This document shows, piece after piece, positions 1-6,346 of a DNA stretch of 7,685 nucleotides. Source of the stretch: an uncultured bacterium (GTDB lineage: Bacteria > Bacillota_A > Clostridia > Oscillospirales > Oscillospiraceae); contig CAMEHJ010000045.1 of the NCBI GenBank assembly GCA_945917385.1, forward strand, positions 1-7,685, in the 5' to 3' direction. The notes beneath the pieces are model-generated. The model did no database searches. It saw nothing but the letters and a program-made list of their open reading frames with translations, and was not told where the DNA came from. Both the position numbers and the translations under genes were made by a program. Every line of letters begins with the position of its first letter. The first letter of the stretch is position 1.

Positions 1-846
1 CGGCGTCTCGCCGTTGGCGGCGGCATTATTGTTTGCCTGCTGCATCTGCTCGGCTTTCAGTCTTGCCTCTTCCTCCTCGCGGGCCTTCTGCGCAACGAGA
101 GCGGCGATCATGTCCGCGATGGTTGCCGCGGCTGCGGCCTCAGCTGCCTCCGCTTCCTCATATTCCTTCTTTGCAACCTCTATTTCCTCTTCAAGGTCTG
201 CAAGGGTCTGATTTGTGTTTTCTATATTCTGTTTGACGCGCTCCTGCTCTTTTGCAAGGTCGTCCTTGTCGGCTTCGTACTCGGCCTTTTCTTCCTCGTA
301 CTGGAGCTTTATCTCCTCGGTCTCCTCACGGGCGGCTATGTACTCGTCCTGAAGGCTCTTGTCGCTGTCCATTATCTCGCCCATATCGTCAATGGCGGTG
401 ATGAGCTGGCTGAAGCTTTCGGATTGGGAGATCAGGGCGATCACATTGTATCCGCCGCTCTCCTCCATGGCGCGGATTCGCGCGCGGTAGCGTGCAAGCT
501 GGTTTGCTTCCTTGTTCTTTGCACTCTCGACTTCCTTCGCCTTTTCCTCGATGAGCTTGTCATAGCTTTCGATTTCTTTCTCGATAAGCTTCAGCTCTTC
601 TTCCGCGAGCCTGTTCTGCTCTTCAAGCGCGGCCTTCTGCTCAAGCACATTGGACTGCTGACTCTGGAGCTGCTGAAGTCTCTGTGCACATTCCTCCACC
701 TTCGTCGCAAGCGCGCTTCTCTCCGCCTTGAGGTCGTCAAGCTCGTCAGCGAAAGCGGAAACCGGGATAACGCTCAAGAGCAGGGAAGCGACCATCAAAA
801 ACGCAAGCACGATTGCGATCGCAGATGCGATTTTCTTTTGTTTCAT
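1..846 (-). CDS. Secreted coiled-coil peptidoglycan hydrolase or hydrolase cofactor, CwlO/PcsB/EnvC type (3' end cut by window edge)
   Basis: The frame is open from the ATG at 846 to the left edge, so 282 residues are visible and the C-terminus is missing. AAGGAG (853-858) lies 6 nt before the ATG. Residues 1-33 form a classic Sec signal peptide: KQKK, a hydrophobic stretch at about 7-28, then VSAFA|DE as the likely cleavage site. Two long Glu/Lys/Gln-rich coiled-coil segments follow, at about 35-118 and 160-268. They are separated by a break with the CwlO/EnvC-like pattern RIRAMEESGGYNVIALISQS and SFSQLITAIDD (about 123-154). An Ala-rich stretch (about 235-250) precedes an Asn/Ala linker. 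By family knowledge such proteins end in an M23, NlpC/P60 or CHAP domain and are held inactive until FtsEX acts on the coiled coil; that domain would lie left of the window. Its position directly after ftsEX supports this role. The enzyme class, and whether it has a catalytic domain at all, cannot be seen. Confidence 0.85.
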   Translation of the reverse strand, partial: MKQKKIASAIAIVLAFLMVASLLLSVIPVSAFADELDDLKAERSALATKVEECAQRLQQLQSQQSNVLEQKAALEEQNRLAEEELKLIEKEIESYDKLIEEKAKEVESAKNKEANQLARYRARIRAMEESGGYNVIALISQSESFSQLITAIDDMGEIMDSDKSLQDEYIAAREETEEIKLQYEEEKAEYEADKDDLAKEQERVKQNIENTNQTLADLEEEIEVAKKEYEEAEAAEAAAAATIADMIAALVAQKAREEEEARLKAEQMQQANNNAAANGETP

Positions 847-881
847 AGGGTTCTCCTTGTTTTTGGGGGTAGTCCGACGGC

Positions 882-908
882 AGCCAAACACTAAGCTTCC
901 GTTGGGCT
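882..908 (-). other. Small imperfect hairpin between ftsX and the hydrolase gene
   Basis: In the 74-nt gap between ftsX and the downstream gene, minus-strand RNA can pair AGCCCAAC with GTTTGGCT (7 of 8 pairs) around an 11-nt loop. No U-run follows, so it does not look like a terminator. It could affect mRNA stability or processing between the two cistrons, or be chance. Confidence 0.25.
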
Positions 909-920
909 ATGCTTGCCAAA

Positions 921-1808
921 TCAAACTTTCAGGTAATTTTTAATTGCGTTCACGCCGCCGAACACGCCGACAAAAACACTCAGCGCCATAAAGGTGATGA
1001 ACATGGGCATGGCGATGTTTGCGAAGGGAACGAGCGAGATGAAGCTGCCGGTAAGGGTTGCCATGAGCTTGCTTGTCACCACATTGTACAGACCCCACTC
1101 CGCAAGGAACGCGAGCGCGCCGCCGAGCGTACCGAGGATAAGTCCCTCGATAATGAACGGGAAACGAATGAACGCGTTTGTCGCACCGACCATTTTCATG
1201 ATGCCTATCTCCTCGCGTCTGCTGTAAGAGGCGAGCTTAATGGTGTTGCTCATAATAAACATGGAGACAAACACAAGCATGATTATAAGTACCATGGAGA
1301 TGATCGTGACAATATTTCTCAGCGTGACGAAGGTCTGCGCATATTCGAGGTGAGCGTTGACCTTTGCGATTCCGGGCACATTTTCAAGATCCTTCTTTGT
1401 CTGGGACATTGCCGCAATATCGTTGAGGTGAATGACGAAGCGATGGCGGAAAACCTCCTCATCGACGCCCTCCATAAGGCTCTCGTCATACTTGCTCATG
1501 AAATTCTCCATCGCGCTGCTTCTTGAGACGAACTCGACGGAGGAAACGTTCGGCACCGCGAGCAGATCGCTCTCAAGCGAGGCGGCCTCGGTCTCGTCGG
1601 AAATGATATCATCGACGAACGCGACCATCTCGTTCTGGTTTTCAAGGTCTGCGATCAGTGCGCTTATATTCACCGACAGCAGAGACACGCTGCCCATGAT
1701 AATGAGGCATGCCATTATGATAGTCACAGACGCGAAGGACATGAAGCCGTGAGTGGTGATGCCGCGGAAGCCCTCGCGTATAAGATATCCGAACCTGTTA
1801 AGTCTCAT
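921..1808 (-). CDS. ftsX: Cell division protein FtsX, membrane subunit of the FtsEX ABC complex
   Basis: FtsX is the integral-membrane partner of FtsE. It transmits ATP hydrolysis across the membrane to activate peptidoglycan hydrolases at the division site. With the chosen start the protein has 295 residues, normal for Gram-positive FtsX. It shows the FtsX layout: a cytoplasmic N-terminus ([13 protein letters not shown]), TM1 about 24-46, an extracellular domain about 47-163 that would contact the hydrolase, TM2 about 165-187, the conserved cytoplasmic loop REEIGIMKMVGAT (198-210), TM3 about 217-240 and TM4 about 264-286. The ATG at 1808 is preferred because family members start just before the R-x-x-x-x-x-x-E-G segment, and it gives an 11-nt overlap with the end of ftsE, implying translational coupling. 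Its ribosome site is weak. In-frame alternatives are ATG at 1823 and GTG at 1835, adding 5 or 9 residues. Confidence 0.95.
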   Translation of the reverse strand: MRLNRFGYLIREGFRGITTHGFMSFASVTIIMACLIIMGSVSLLSVNISALIADLENQNEMVAFVDDIISDETEAASLESDLLAVPNVSSVEFVSRSSAMENFMSKYDESLMEGVDEEVFRHRFVIHLNDIAAMSQTKKDLENVPGIAKVNAHLEYAQTFVTLRNIVTIISMVLIIMLVFVSMFIMSNTIKLASYSRREEIGIMKMVGATNAFIRFPFIIEGLILGTLGGALAFLAEWGLYNVVTSKLMATLTGSFISLVPFANIAMPMFITFMALSVFVGVFGGVNAIKNYLKV

Positions 1809-2487
1809 AACTGTAATACCCATCCATTCCGTCACTGATCAGATGTCCGCCGTCAATCGTGATGACGCGCTTGGAAAATGCGTTGACCAGCTCTTTCTCG
1901 TGTGTGACAACCATGACCGTTGTGCCCATTTCGTTTATCTTTTCGAACAGAAGCATAAGCTCAAGACTGCGGACGGGGTCAAGGTTGCCGGTAGGCTCGT
2001 CCGCGACGATCATGCGCGGCTCGTTTACGAGCGCCCTTGCGATGGCGACACGCTGCTGCTCGCCGCCGGACAGCTCGTTCGGCATACGCTTTTCACGTCC
2101 CTCAAGCCCGACAAGGTCGAGTATGTAAGGCACGCGGGTTTTGATGTCCTTGCTGCGTGCGCCGACAACGCGCATTGCGAAGGCGACGTTGTCGTAAACG
2201 GTCATGTTCTCAATAAGGCGGTAGTCCTGAAACACCACGCCCAGCGTGCGGCGTGCCTTGGGGAGCTTACGGCGCTTTATCGTGCTCATGTCGAAATCGT
2301 TTACGACGATAGTACCGGACGTGGGCCTTATCTCGCCGGTGATGAGCTTCATAATCGTGGTCTTGCCGGAGCCGGACGGTCCGACGAGGAACACAAATTC
2401 GCCGTCTTTTATCGTAAGGTCTATGCCGTCGAGCGCGACGGAGTTGCTGCTTTCATAAACCTTTCTGACGTTTTCCATTAAAATCAT
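1798..2487 (-). CDS. ftsE: Cell division ATP-binding protein FtsE
   Basis: This is the cytoplasmic ATPase of the FtsEX complex, which powers activation of cell-wall hydrolysis rather than transport. At 229 residues it is full length for FtsE. All ABC ATPase motifs are present: Walker [10 protein letters not shown] (36-44), Q-loop glutamine at 87 in VVFQDYRLI, signature [15 protein letters not shown] (139-153), Walker [13 protein letters not shown] (159-170) with the catalytic Glu at 164, and the switch histidine at 196 in VVTHE. The sequence around the Q-loop and Walker B is typical of FtsE rather than of LolD/MacB-type exporters, and the following ftsX confirms it. GGAGG at 2499-2503 lies 11 nt before the ATG. 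A second in-frame ATG at residue 4 is further from this site and less likely. The regulator gene ends only 36 nt upstream, so co-transcription is likely. Confidence 0.97.
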   Translation of the reverse strand: MILMENVRKVYESSNSVALDGIDLTIKDGEFVFLVGPSGSGKTTIMKLITGEIRPTSGTIVVNDFDMSTIKRRKLPKARRTLGVVFQDYRLIENMTVYDNVAFAMRVVGARSKDIKTRVPYILDLVGLEGREKRMPNELSGGEQQRVAIARALVNEPRMIVADEPTGNLDPVRSLELMLLFEKINEMGTTVMVVTHEKELVNAFSKRVITIDGGHLISDGMDGYYSYET

Positions 2488-2523
2488 ATGTTGGTTAACC
2501 TCCGGGGTTGTTTTCGCGGTGCG

Positions 2524-3615
2524 TTAATATTTGCCGTTGAGAGAGTCAAGATACTTCTTTATCATCATCGCGACTTTGAAAACGATCGCGTGGTCGAACT
2601 CGCGCAGGTCGAGTCCGGTGAGCTTTTTGATCTTCTCAAGTCTGTACACGAGGGTGTTTCTGTGTACATACAGCTTGCGTGAAGTCTCGGACACGTTCAG
2701 GTTGTTGTCAAAGAAGCGGTTGATGGTGTCAAGCGTATCCTCGTCAAGCGTCTCGATGGGGTTCTTCTTGAACACCTCGTTTAAGAACATCTCGCAGAGC
2801 GTGGTGGGGAGCTGATAGATGATGCGGCCGAGACCGAGGCTTTCATAGTTGATGATGGTCTTTTCGTCCTCAAAAACCCTGCCGACCTCGATGGCGACCT
2901 GAGCCTCCTTGTATCTGTCGGCAAGCTCTCTGAGGTGCATGGCGTTGGTGCTGACGCCGATGACGCACTTTACGCCCATCTCCTCGATCAGGGTGCGCTC
3001 GATATTCTTTGCGCACTTGAGTATCTCGTCAGGGCAGTTTGCGTTGGGAAGCGCCTTGACGACGACAACGTCCGTCTCGTTGATGTTGAGGACAAAGTCT
3101 CTCTGCTTTTCGGGGAACAGGCGCTGAATGACCTCCACCGCGCCGACGTCTGCATTTTCCGTCTGACGGACAAGCAGGACCACGCGCGGCTCATCCGTGA
3201 CGAAGTGCAGTTCCTTCGCGCGCACATACACGTCGCCGGGCAGGATATTGTCGGAGATAATGTTTTGGACGAACGCGGCCTTATTATGTTTCTCCTCGTA
3301 GTTATTTTTTGCCTCGTTGAAAGCGACGGCGGCCACAGCGCAGACGGTCTGGCTTGTGAGAGCGCAGCCGTCAACGAACGCGGCGTAGTCGAATTTCGCG
3401 CCCGGAGAGGAGAGGGCGCAGTAGGTTCTTACGTTAGTGGGGACAGGCTGATCGCTGCCGTCGAACTCATAGAGATGGAAATCGTCAAGTCTGGAGCCGA
3501 TCATGGCAAGCTCGCTGCTGGCAACGACAAAGCCCTGCTCATCAACAACTCCGATGATGCGGTCGATGGAATCTTTCATCTGGATAACAACGTTCTGGAA
3601 AATTCTGCTGGACAT
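2524..3615 (-). CDS. CdaR/PucR-type transcriptional regulator with C-terminal helix-turn-helix
   Basis: The protein has 363 residues. The C-terminus (about 295-355) carries the PucR/CdaR-type HTH: TINRFFDNNLNVSETSRKL, then YVHRNTLVYRLEKIKKLTG with the hallmark HRNT-x-x-YR-x-x-K, then DLREFDHAIVFKVA. The N-terminus (about 5-110), with IGVVDEQGFVVASS, resembles a small-ligand sensing domain like those of sugar-diacid regulators. The middle (about 140-265) fits the GGDEF-like or linker region of this family. The true ligand is unknown and need not be a sugar diacid. GGAG (3623-3626) lies 7 nt before the ATG at 3615. The gene sits 36 nt ahead of ftsE on the same strand with no terminator between, so it is probably the first gene of the ftsEX-hydrolase transcript. 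Control of that operon or of itself is inference. It is preceded by a long structured leader. Confidence 0.85.
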   Translation of the reverse strand: MSSRIFQNVVIQMKDSIDRIIGVVDEQGFVVASSELAMIGSRLDDFHLYEFDGSDQPVPTNVRTYCALSSPGAKFDYAAFVDGCALTSQTVCAVAAVAFNEAKNNYEEKHNKAAFVQNIISDNILPGDVYVRAKELHFVTDEPRVVLLVRQTENADVGAVEVIQRLFPEKQRDFVLNINETDVVVVKALPNANCPDEILKCAKNIERTLIEEMGVKCVIGVSTNAMHLRELADRYKEAQVAIEVGRVFEDEKTIINYESLGLGRIIYQLPTTLCEMFLNEVFKKNPIETLDEDTLDTINRFFDNNLNVSETSRKLYVHRNTLVYRLEKIKKLTGLDLREFDHAIVFKVAMMIKKYLDSLNGKY

Positions 3616-3640
3616 TTTCTAACTCCGTTTCCCCGCTGCT

Positions 3641-3701
3641 CGCCGCGCAGATACAAACCAAGGACAGCTCAGCGGCAGAACCGTCCTTAATCTGCGCCGC
3701 G
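3641..3701 (-). other. Strong compound RNA hairpin in the leader of the regulator-ftsEX operon
   Basis: In minus-strand RNA an inner stem pairs AAGGACGGUUC (3688-3678) with GAGCUGUCCUU (3670-3660), 11 continuous pairs including two G-U wobbles, around a 7-nt loop UGCCGCU. An outer stem pairs GCGCAGAU (3697-3690) with AUCUGCGC (3652-3645), 8 perfect pairs. Beyond one G-G mismatch, three further G-C pairs extend it. The wobbles become A-C mismatches in plus-strand RNA, so the structure favours the minus-strand transcript, matching the downstream gene. No U-tract follows, so it is not an intrinsic terminator. The apical loop sequence CCGCU(G) is complementary to CAGCGG (3638-3633), just upstream of the ribosome site, so a pseudoknot or an alternative fold is possible. 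I could not match it to a riboswitch class. Confidence 0.5.
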
Positions 3702-3704
3702 GTA

Positions 3705-3725
3705 TCCGCTCTTCTGGCAAGCGGA
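3705..3725 (-). other. Second leader hairpin, 6-bp stem
   Basis: Minus-strand RNA pairs UCCGCU (3725-3720) with AGCGGA (3710-3705) around a 9-nt loop. It lies just 5' of the larger compound hairpin in the same untranslated leader, so the two may form one RNA domain. Confidence 0.35.
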
Positions 3726-3771
3726 ACGCCGTTTATCTACCTGAACAGCACGAAAAACGGGCAAATAATCC

Positions 3772-3777
3772 ATTATA
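3772..3777 (-). promoter_or_regulatory. Isolated TATAAT, possible second -10 box
   Basis: A perfect TATAAT on the minus strand lies about 157 nt ahead of the regulator's ATG. The hexamer 17 nt upstream (CTATTT) is a poor -35 match and there is no TG extension. It could be a secondary promoter that gives a shorter leader still containing both hairpins. Confidence 0.3.
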
Positions 3778-3835
3778 ATCCGCCCTGATTCCCGAAATAG
3801 AGTATGTATTCATCAATTTGTGGCAAAAACGCCAT
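3773..3835 (-). CDS. Possible 20-residue leader peptide (weak)
   Basis: Within the presumed leader, an ATG at 3835 opens 20 codons starting MAFLPQIDEY and ending GGL before a TAA at 3775-3773. No Shine-Dalgarno sequence precedes the ATG (the upstream bases are ACACTGAACAGCT), so translation is doubtful. It is listed only because it lies between a good promoter and a strong RNA structure, an arrangement used by attenuator leaders. No run of a single amino acid's codons is present. Confidence 0.15.
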   Translation of the reverse strand: MAFLPQIDEYILYFGNQGGL

Positions 3836-3857
3836 AGCTGTTCAGTGTATATTTTAT

Positions 3858-3886
3858 ATAATAACTCTTTCATACGTTATTTTCAA
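3858..3886 (-). promoter_or_regulatory. Sigma-A promoter for the regulator-ftsEX-hydrolase operon
   Basis: The -35 box TTGAAA (3886-3881) and -10 box TATTAT (3863-3858) are separated by exactly 17 nt, each matching the consensus at 5 of 6 positions. Transcription would start near 3851, giving a leader of about 235 nt before the regulator's ATG at 3615. This AT-rich block is the best promoter in the 337-nt gap between the pseudouridine synthase and the regulator. Another TATAAT (minus strand, within 3891-3897) lies just upstream without a good -35. Confidence 0.6.
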
Positions 3887-3907
3887 TAGAAATTATATAG
3901 TTTTTTT

Positions 3908-3936
3908 GTTAACTTTTCAGAGTTTGTGTTGTTAAC
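3908..3936. repeat. Pair of GTTAAC palindromes upstream of the operon promoter
   Basis: Two copies of the palindrome GTTAAC (3908-3913 and 3931-3936) start 23 bp apart, about two helical turns, and lie 22 bp upstream of the -35 box. A third copy, extended to GGTTAACC, lies at 2493-2500 between the regulator gene and ftsE. They could be operator half-sites. A 6-mer is expected about twice by chance in a window of this size, so the evidence is only positional. Confidence 0.2.
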
Positions 3937-3952
3937 GCTCAAAATTTTCAGT

Positions 3953-4696
3953 TTATTCGGACTGTTTTTTGCCTAAATGCCCATTTTTATTGCTGAACAC
4001 TCTGCACAAATCCGCCTCGTCAAGCTCGCGGTACTCCCCTTCTTTGAGACTGCCATTCAGAGAGAGACCGCCGATCGAAAGCCGCCTCAGCTCCAGCACC
4101 GGTTTTCCCCTTGACGCAAGCATACGCTTCACCTGGTGGTACTTCCCCTCCATCACGGTGACGAGACACTCCCTCCCGCCGAGGAGCGTAAGCCGCGCCG
4201 GCAGACATTCAAGCCCGTCTCTGAGCGTGATACCCTCCGCGAAGGCGTCCACATCGCTCTCGTCGGGTATTCCGTCGACTTTGGCGTAATACACCTTCTC
4301 GACCTCAGCCTTAGGTGAGATCACGCGGTGGGCAAAGTCTCCGTCGTTTGTCAAAAGCAGAAGCCCGCTCGTGTCCTTATCGAGCCTGCCTACGGGAAAC
4401 AGCCCCATCCTCCGCATCTCCGGTGAGACGAGGTCGAGCACGGTTTTCTGTTTCCTGTCGTCCGTCGCAGTTACTACGCCGGCGGGCTTATCCATAATGT
4501 AATACCGAAACTGTCTGTAACCGAGCGCCTCACCGTCAAGCGCTATTTCGCAGCCATCCGTATCCACCTTTGTCTCCGGTGAAGTGACCACGGTACCGTT
4601 TACGGTGACTCTGCCGCTTTTTATAATCTGTTTAAGCTCGCTTCGTGACGCAATGCCCATATCGGCAAGAATCTTATCGAGTCTTTTTGCGCTCAT
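3953..4696 (-). CDS. rRNA pseudouridine synthase, RsuA/RluB family
   Basis: The enzyme isomerises a specific uridine in ribosomal RNA to pseudouridine. The 247-residue protein begins with an S4 RNA-binding domain (about 1-58: RLDKILADMGIASRSE, IIKSGRVTVNG). The catalytic domain carries MDKPAGVVTA (68-77), the family motif FPVGRLDKDTSGLLLLTNDG (100-119) with the probable catalytic Asp at 106, EKVYYAKVDG (133-142) and EGKYHQVKRMLA (183-194). The latter fits the RsuA/RluB/RluE branch rather than RluA. The target (16S U516 as in RsuA, or 23S as in RluB) cannot be fixed from sequence alone. The ATG at 4696 is chosen because GGGAGG (4704-4709) lies 7 nt before it; the in-frame TTG at 4711 lies inside that ribosome site. 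The C-terminal Lys/Asn-rich tail (about 235-247) is variable in the family. Confidence 0.93.
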   Translation of the reverse strand: MSAKRLDKILADMGIASRSELKQIIKSGRVTVNGTVVTSPETKVDTDGCEIALDGEALGYRQFRYYIMDKPAGVVTATDDRKQKTVLDLVSPEMRRMGLFPVGRLDKDTSGLLLLTNDGDFAHRVISPKAEVEKVYYAKVDGIPDESDVDAFAEGITLRDGLECLPARLTLLGGRECLVTVMEGKYHQVKRMLASRGKPVLELRRLSIGGLSLNGSLKEGEYRELDEADLCRVFSNKNGHLGKKQSE

Positions 4697-4703
4697 CCTC
4701 TCG

Positions 4704-4709
4704 CCTCCC
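4704..4709 (-). promoter_or_regulatory. Ribosome binding site deciding the pseudouridine synthase start
   Basis: GGGAGG is spaced 7 nt before the ATG at 4696. The upstream in-frame TTG (4711-4709) overlaps this site and so cannot be the start it serves. Confidence 0.75.
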
Positions 4710-4725
4710 AAACATTTTGTCTCAC

Positions 4726-4754
4726 ATTATATCATACATCCTCCCTGATTTGAA
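4726..4754 (-). promoter_or_regulatory. Promoter of the pseudouridine synthase gene (extended -10)
   Basis: A perfect TATAAT (4731-4726) is preceded by TG plus one base, the extended -10 element. At 17 nt upstream lies TTCAAA (4754-4749), a 4 of 6 match to the -35 box. Transcription would start near 4719, giving a short leader of about 23 nt. I could not pick a convincing plus-strand promoter for the divergent gene in the same 83-bp gap. Confidence 0.55.
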
Positions 4755-4779
4755 TAGTCTGTCTTGAGGTGATAATGGG

Positions 4780-5235
4780 ATGCAAAAAACAGACTCCGCA
4801 TTTACGAAAAAGAAAGCGCTCTCCATCGTGCTCACAATAGGCATACTCCTGCTTATTGCGATACTGCTGAGACTTTTCATGCCGCAGGAAAAGGAATTTG
4901 ATGTGACGACGCTGGACGGGAGAGAGGCCTTTCTGAATTCGCTCGGCTGGGAGATCGACCGGGAAAGTGAGGAATACCGCTCGGTCGTCGTGCCGGATGT
5001 GCTTGAGGGAATAATGCTGCAGTACAACAAGATGCAGATAGCGCAGGGCTATGACCTGTCAAAGCATCCCGGAGAGAAATGCAGACAGTATTCCTATGTA
5101 CTGAAAAACTACCCCGACTGCACCGAAAAGGTCATCATCTGCATCTACACCCGCGGCAACGAAGTCATCGCCGGGGACATCCACACGGCGGCCGCAAACG
5201 GCTTCATGCACGGGCTGAAGAAGGAGGCGCAGTAG
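4780..5235 (+). CDS. Membrane-anchored DUF4830-like protein
   Basis: This 151-residue protein has a Lys-rich start (KKK, 10-12), one transmembrane helix (about 13-33), and a soluble domain that would face outward by the positive-inside rule. The soluble part has the pattern I associate with DUF4830: DGREAFLNSLGWEID (46-60), VVVPDVLEG with QYNKMQIAQGYDLSKHPG (about 69-98), a Tyr-x-Tyr strand (104-106), NYPD, then VIAGDIHTAAANGFMHGL (129-146). The function of that family is unknown to me. Two cysteines (101, 114) are in the soluble part. The ATG at 4780 is supported by GAGGTGAT (4766-4773), 6 nt upstream. The gene stands alone: it diverges from the pseudouridine synthase gene and ends at a strong terminator. 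The family name is recognition from memory, not a search. Confidence 0.8.
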   Translation: MQKTDSAFTKKKALSIVLTIGILLLIAILLRLFMPQEKEFDVTTLDGREAFLNSLGWEIDRESEEYRSVVVPDVLEGIMLQYNKMQIAQGYDLSKHPGEKCRQYSYVLKNYPDCTEKVIICIYTRGNEVIAGDIHTAAANGFMHGLKKEAQ

Positions 5236-5260
5236 GTTTTTCGTCATATTGTAGCACACA

Positions 5261-5305
5261 AAGCTAAAACCGACCTGAAAAACAGGTCGGTTTTAGCTTC
5301 GTTTT
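5261..5305 (+). terminator. Strong intrinsic terminator between convergent genes
   Basis: A perfect 17-bp inverted repeat (AAGCTAAAACCGACCTG at 5261-5277, its complement at 5283-5299) encloses an AAAAA loop. It is followed by CGTTTTT on the plus strand, fitting termination of the DUF4830-like gene. The hairpin also forms in the transcript of the convergent asnA gene, which ends 9 nt beyond. On that strand it lacks a clean U-run, so it may act bidirectionally with less efficiency or protect the 3' end. Confidence 0.88.
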
Positions 5306-5313
5306 TAATTCAT

Positions 5314-6327
5314 TCACAGCAGCATGATGCCCGCATCGGCGCATTTTTGCATTGTGTCCTCATCCCAGATGGACGCCTGCACCTCTCCGATGTGCGCCTT
5401 TCCGAGCAGGAGCATAGAGAGTCTGGACTGGCCGATGCCTCCGCCGATGGTCAGAGGCAGCTCGCCAGCGAGCAGCGCCTTGTGGTAGGGCAGTTTCCTT
5501 CTCTCGTCGCAGTGCGCGAGTGTGAGCTGTCTGTCAAGCGCATCGGGGTCAACCCTGATGCCCATGGATGAAACCTCGACAGCGCAGTCAAGCACGTCGT
5601 CCCAGAAAAGGATGTCGCCGTTGAGCGTCCAGTCGTCGTAGTCGGGCGCTCTGCCGTCGTGCGGCTTTCCGGAACTGAGCGCGCCGCCGATGCCGATAAT
5701 GAACACCGTCTTATGCTCTTTTGTATAAACGTTCTCGCGCTCCTTGGGGCTTAGCTCCGGGTAGGCATCCTCAAGCTGCTGCGCGGTGACGAAGGATACG
5801 CGGCGCTCAAGCTTTCCCGCGCGGGTAAGCTGGGGGTAGATCGCCTGCATGGTGTCCTGTGTGTCGCAGATGGCGGCGACGATATCCATAACGGTGGACT
5901 TGAGATAGTCGAGGTTTCTGTTTTCCGGCAGAATGACCTTTTCCCAGTCCCACTGGTCAACATACACGGAGTGGAGATTGTCCAGCACATCCTCGTCGCG
6001 GCGGATGGCGTTCATGTCGGTGTACAGTCCCTTTCCGGGGTAGAAGCCGTAGCGCTTGAGCGCGAGGCGCTTCCATTTTGCAAGGGAGTGGACAACCTCC
6101 GCGCGCGCATTCGAGCGCAGTATGTCGAAGGAAACCGGGCGCTCGTAGCCGTTGAGGTTGTCGTTCAGGCCGGATTTCTCGTCCACGAACAGAGGCGCAG
6201 ACACGCGGTAAAGATCGAGCTTTGCGCCCAGTCTGTCCTCAAAGAGCCGTTTTAGCAGGCTGATGGCCTTCTGCGTATCATAAATGGAAAGACAGCTTTT
6301 ATAGCCCTCCGGAATAATCGTGTTCAT
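5314..6327 (-). CDS. asnA: Aspartate-ammonia ligase (asparagine synthetase A)
   Basis: The enzyme makes asparagine from aspartate, ammonia and ATP, releasing AMP and pyrophosphate, in the cytoplasm. At 337 residues it matches the family length of about 330. Hallmarks visible: LYRVSAPLFVDEKSGLNDNLNG (39-60), ERPVSFDI (62-69), AEVVHSLAKWKR with YGFYPGKGLYTDMNAIRRDE (76-112), HSVYVDQWDWEK (119-130), IGIGGALSSGKPHDGRAPDYDDW (211-233) and LTIGGGIGQSRLSMLLL (292-308). These are class II aminoacyl-tRNA-synthetase-like core motifs of AsnA, not of AsnB, and there is no glutaminase domain. The DUF4364 gene ends 19 nt upstream and a purine-rich site (GAAGGGAA) lies in the gap, so the two genes form an operon. 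No T-box leader is seen directly before it. Confidence 0.97.
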   Translation of the reverse strand: MNTIIPEGYKSCLSIYDTQKAISLLKRLFEDRLGAKLDLYRVSAPLFVDEKSGLNDNLNGYERPVSFDILRSNARAEVVHSLAKWKRLALKRYGFYPGKGLYTDMNAIRRDEDVLDNLHSVYVDQWDWEKVILPENRNLDYLKSTVMDIVAAICDTQDTMQAIYPQLTRAGKLERRVSFVTAQQLEDAYPELSPKERENVYTKEHKTVFIIGIGGALSSGKPHDGRAPDYDDWTLNGDILFWDDVLDCAVEVSSMGIRVDPDALDRQLTLAHCDERRKLPYHKALLAGELPLTIGGGIGQSRLSMLLLGKAHIGEVQASIWDEDTMQKCADAGIMLL

Positions 6328-6346
6328 CTGTTGTGTTTCCCTTCAA

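Noticed and set aside
1..330. Low-complexity Ala/Glu-rich stretch as a tandem DNA repeat
   Set aside because: The bias follows from an alpha-helical coiled-coil protein, and no repeated DNA unit is present.
424..2481. Long plus-strand frames (424-894, 909-1526, 1753-2481) opposite the hydrolase, ftsX and ftsE genes
   Set aside because: They lie antisense to strongly recognisable proteins, encode no recognisable domains and have low-complexity or His/Arg-rich translations typical of shadow frames.
2935..3690. Plus-strand 251-residue frame opposite the regulator
   Set aside because: It mirrors the regulator's coding frame and runs into the structured leader, with no supported ribosome site. 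The minus-strand frame has a clear PucR-type HTH.
3616..3720. T-box-like sequence (GGATACCGCGG followed by a hairpin) in the leader of the regulator gene
   Set aside because: The T-box core needs a GGTGG-type antiterminator bulge, a stem I with specifier loop and a terminator with U-run. None is seen, and the downstream gene is a regulator, not an amino-acid gene.
3820..3836. Terminator of the pseudouridine synthase gene at TGGC-loop-GCCA
   Set aside because: The stem is only 4-6 bp and no U-run follows on the minus strand. It also lies downstream of the next operon's promoter.
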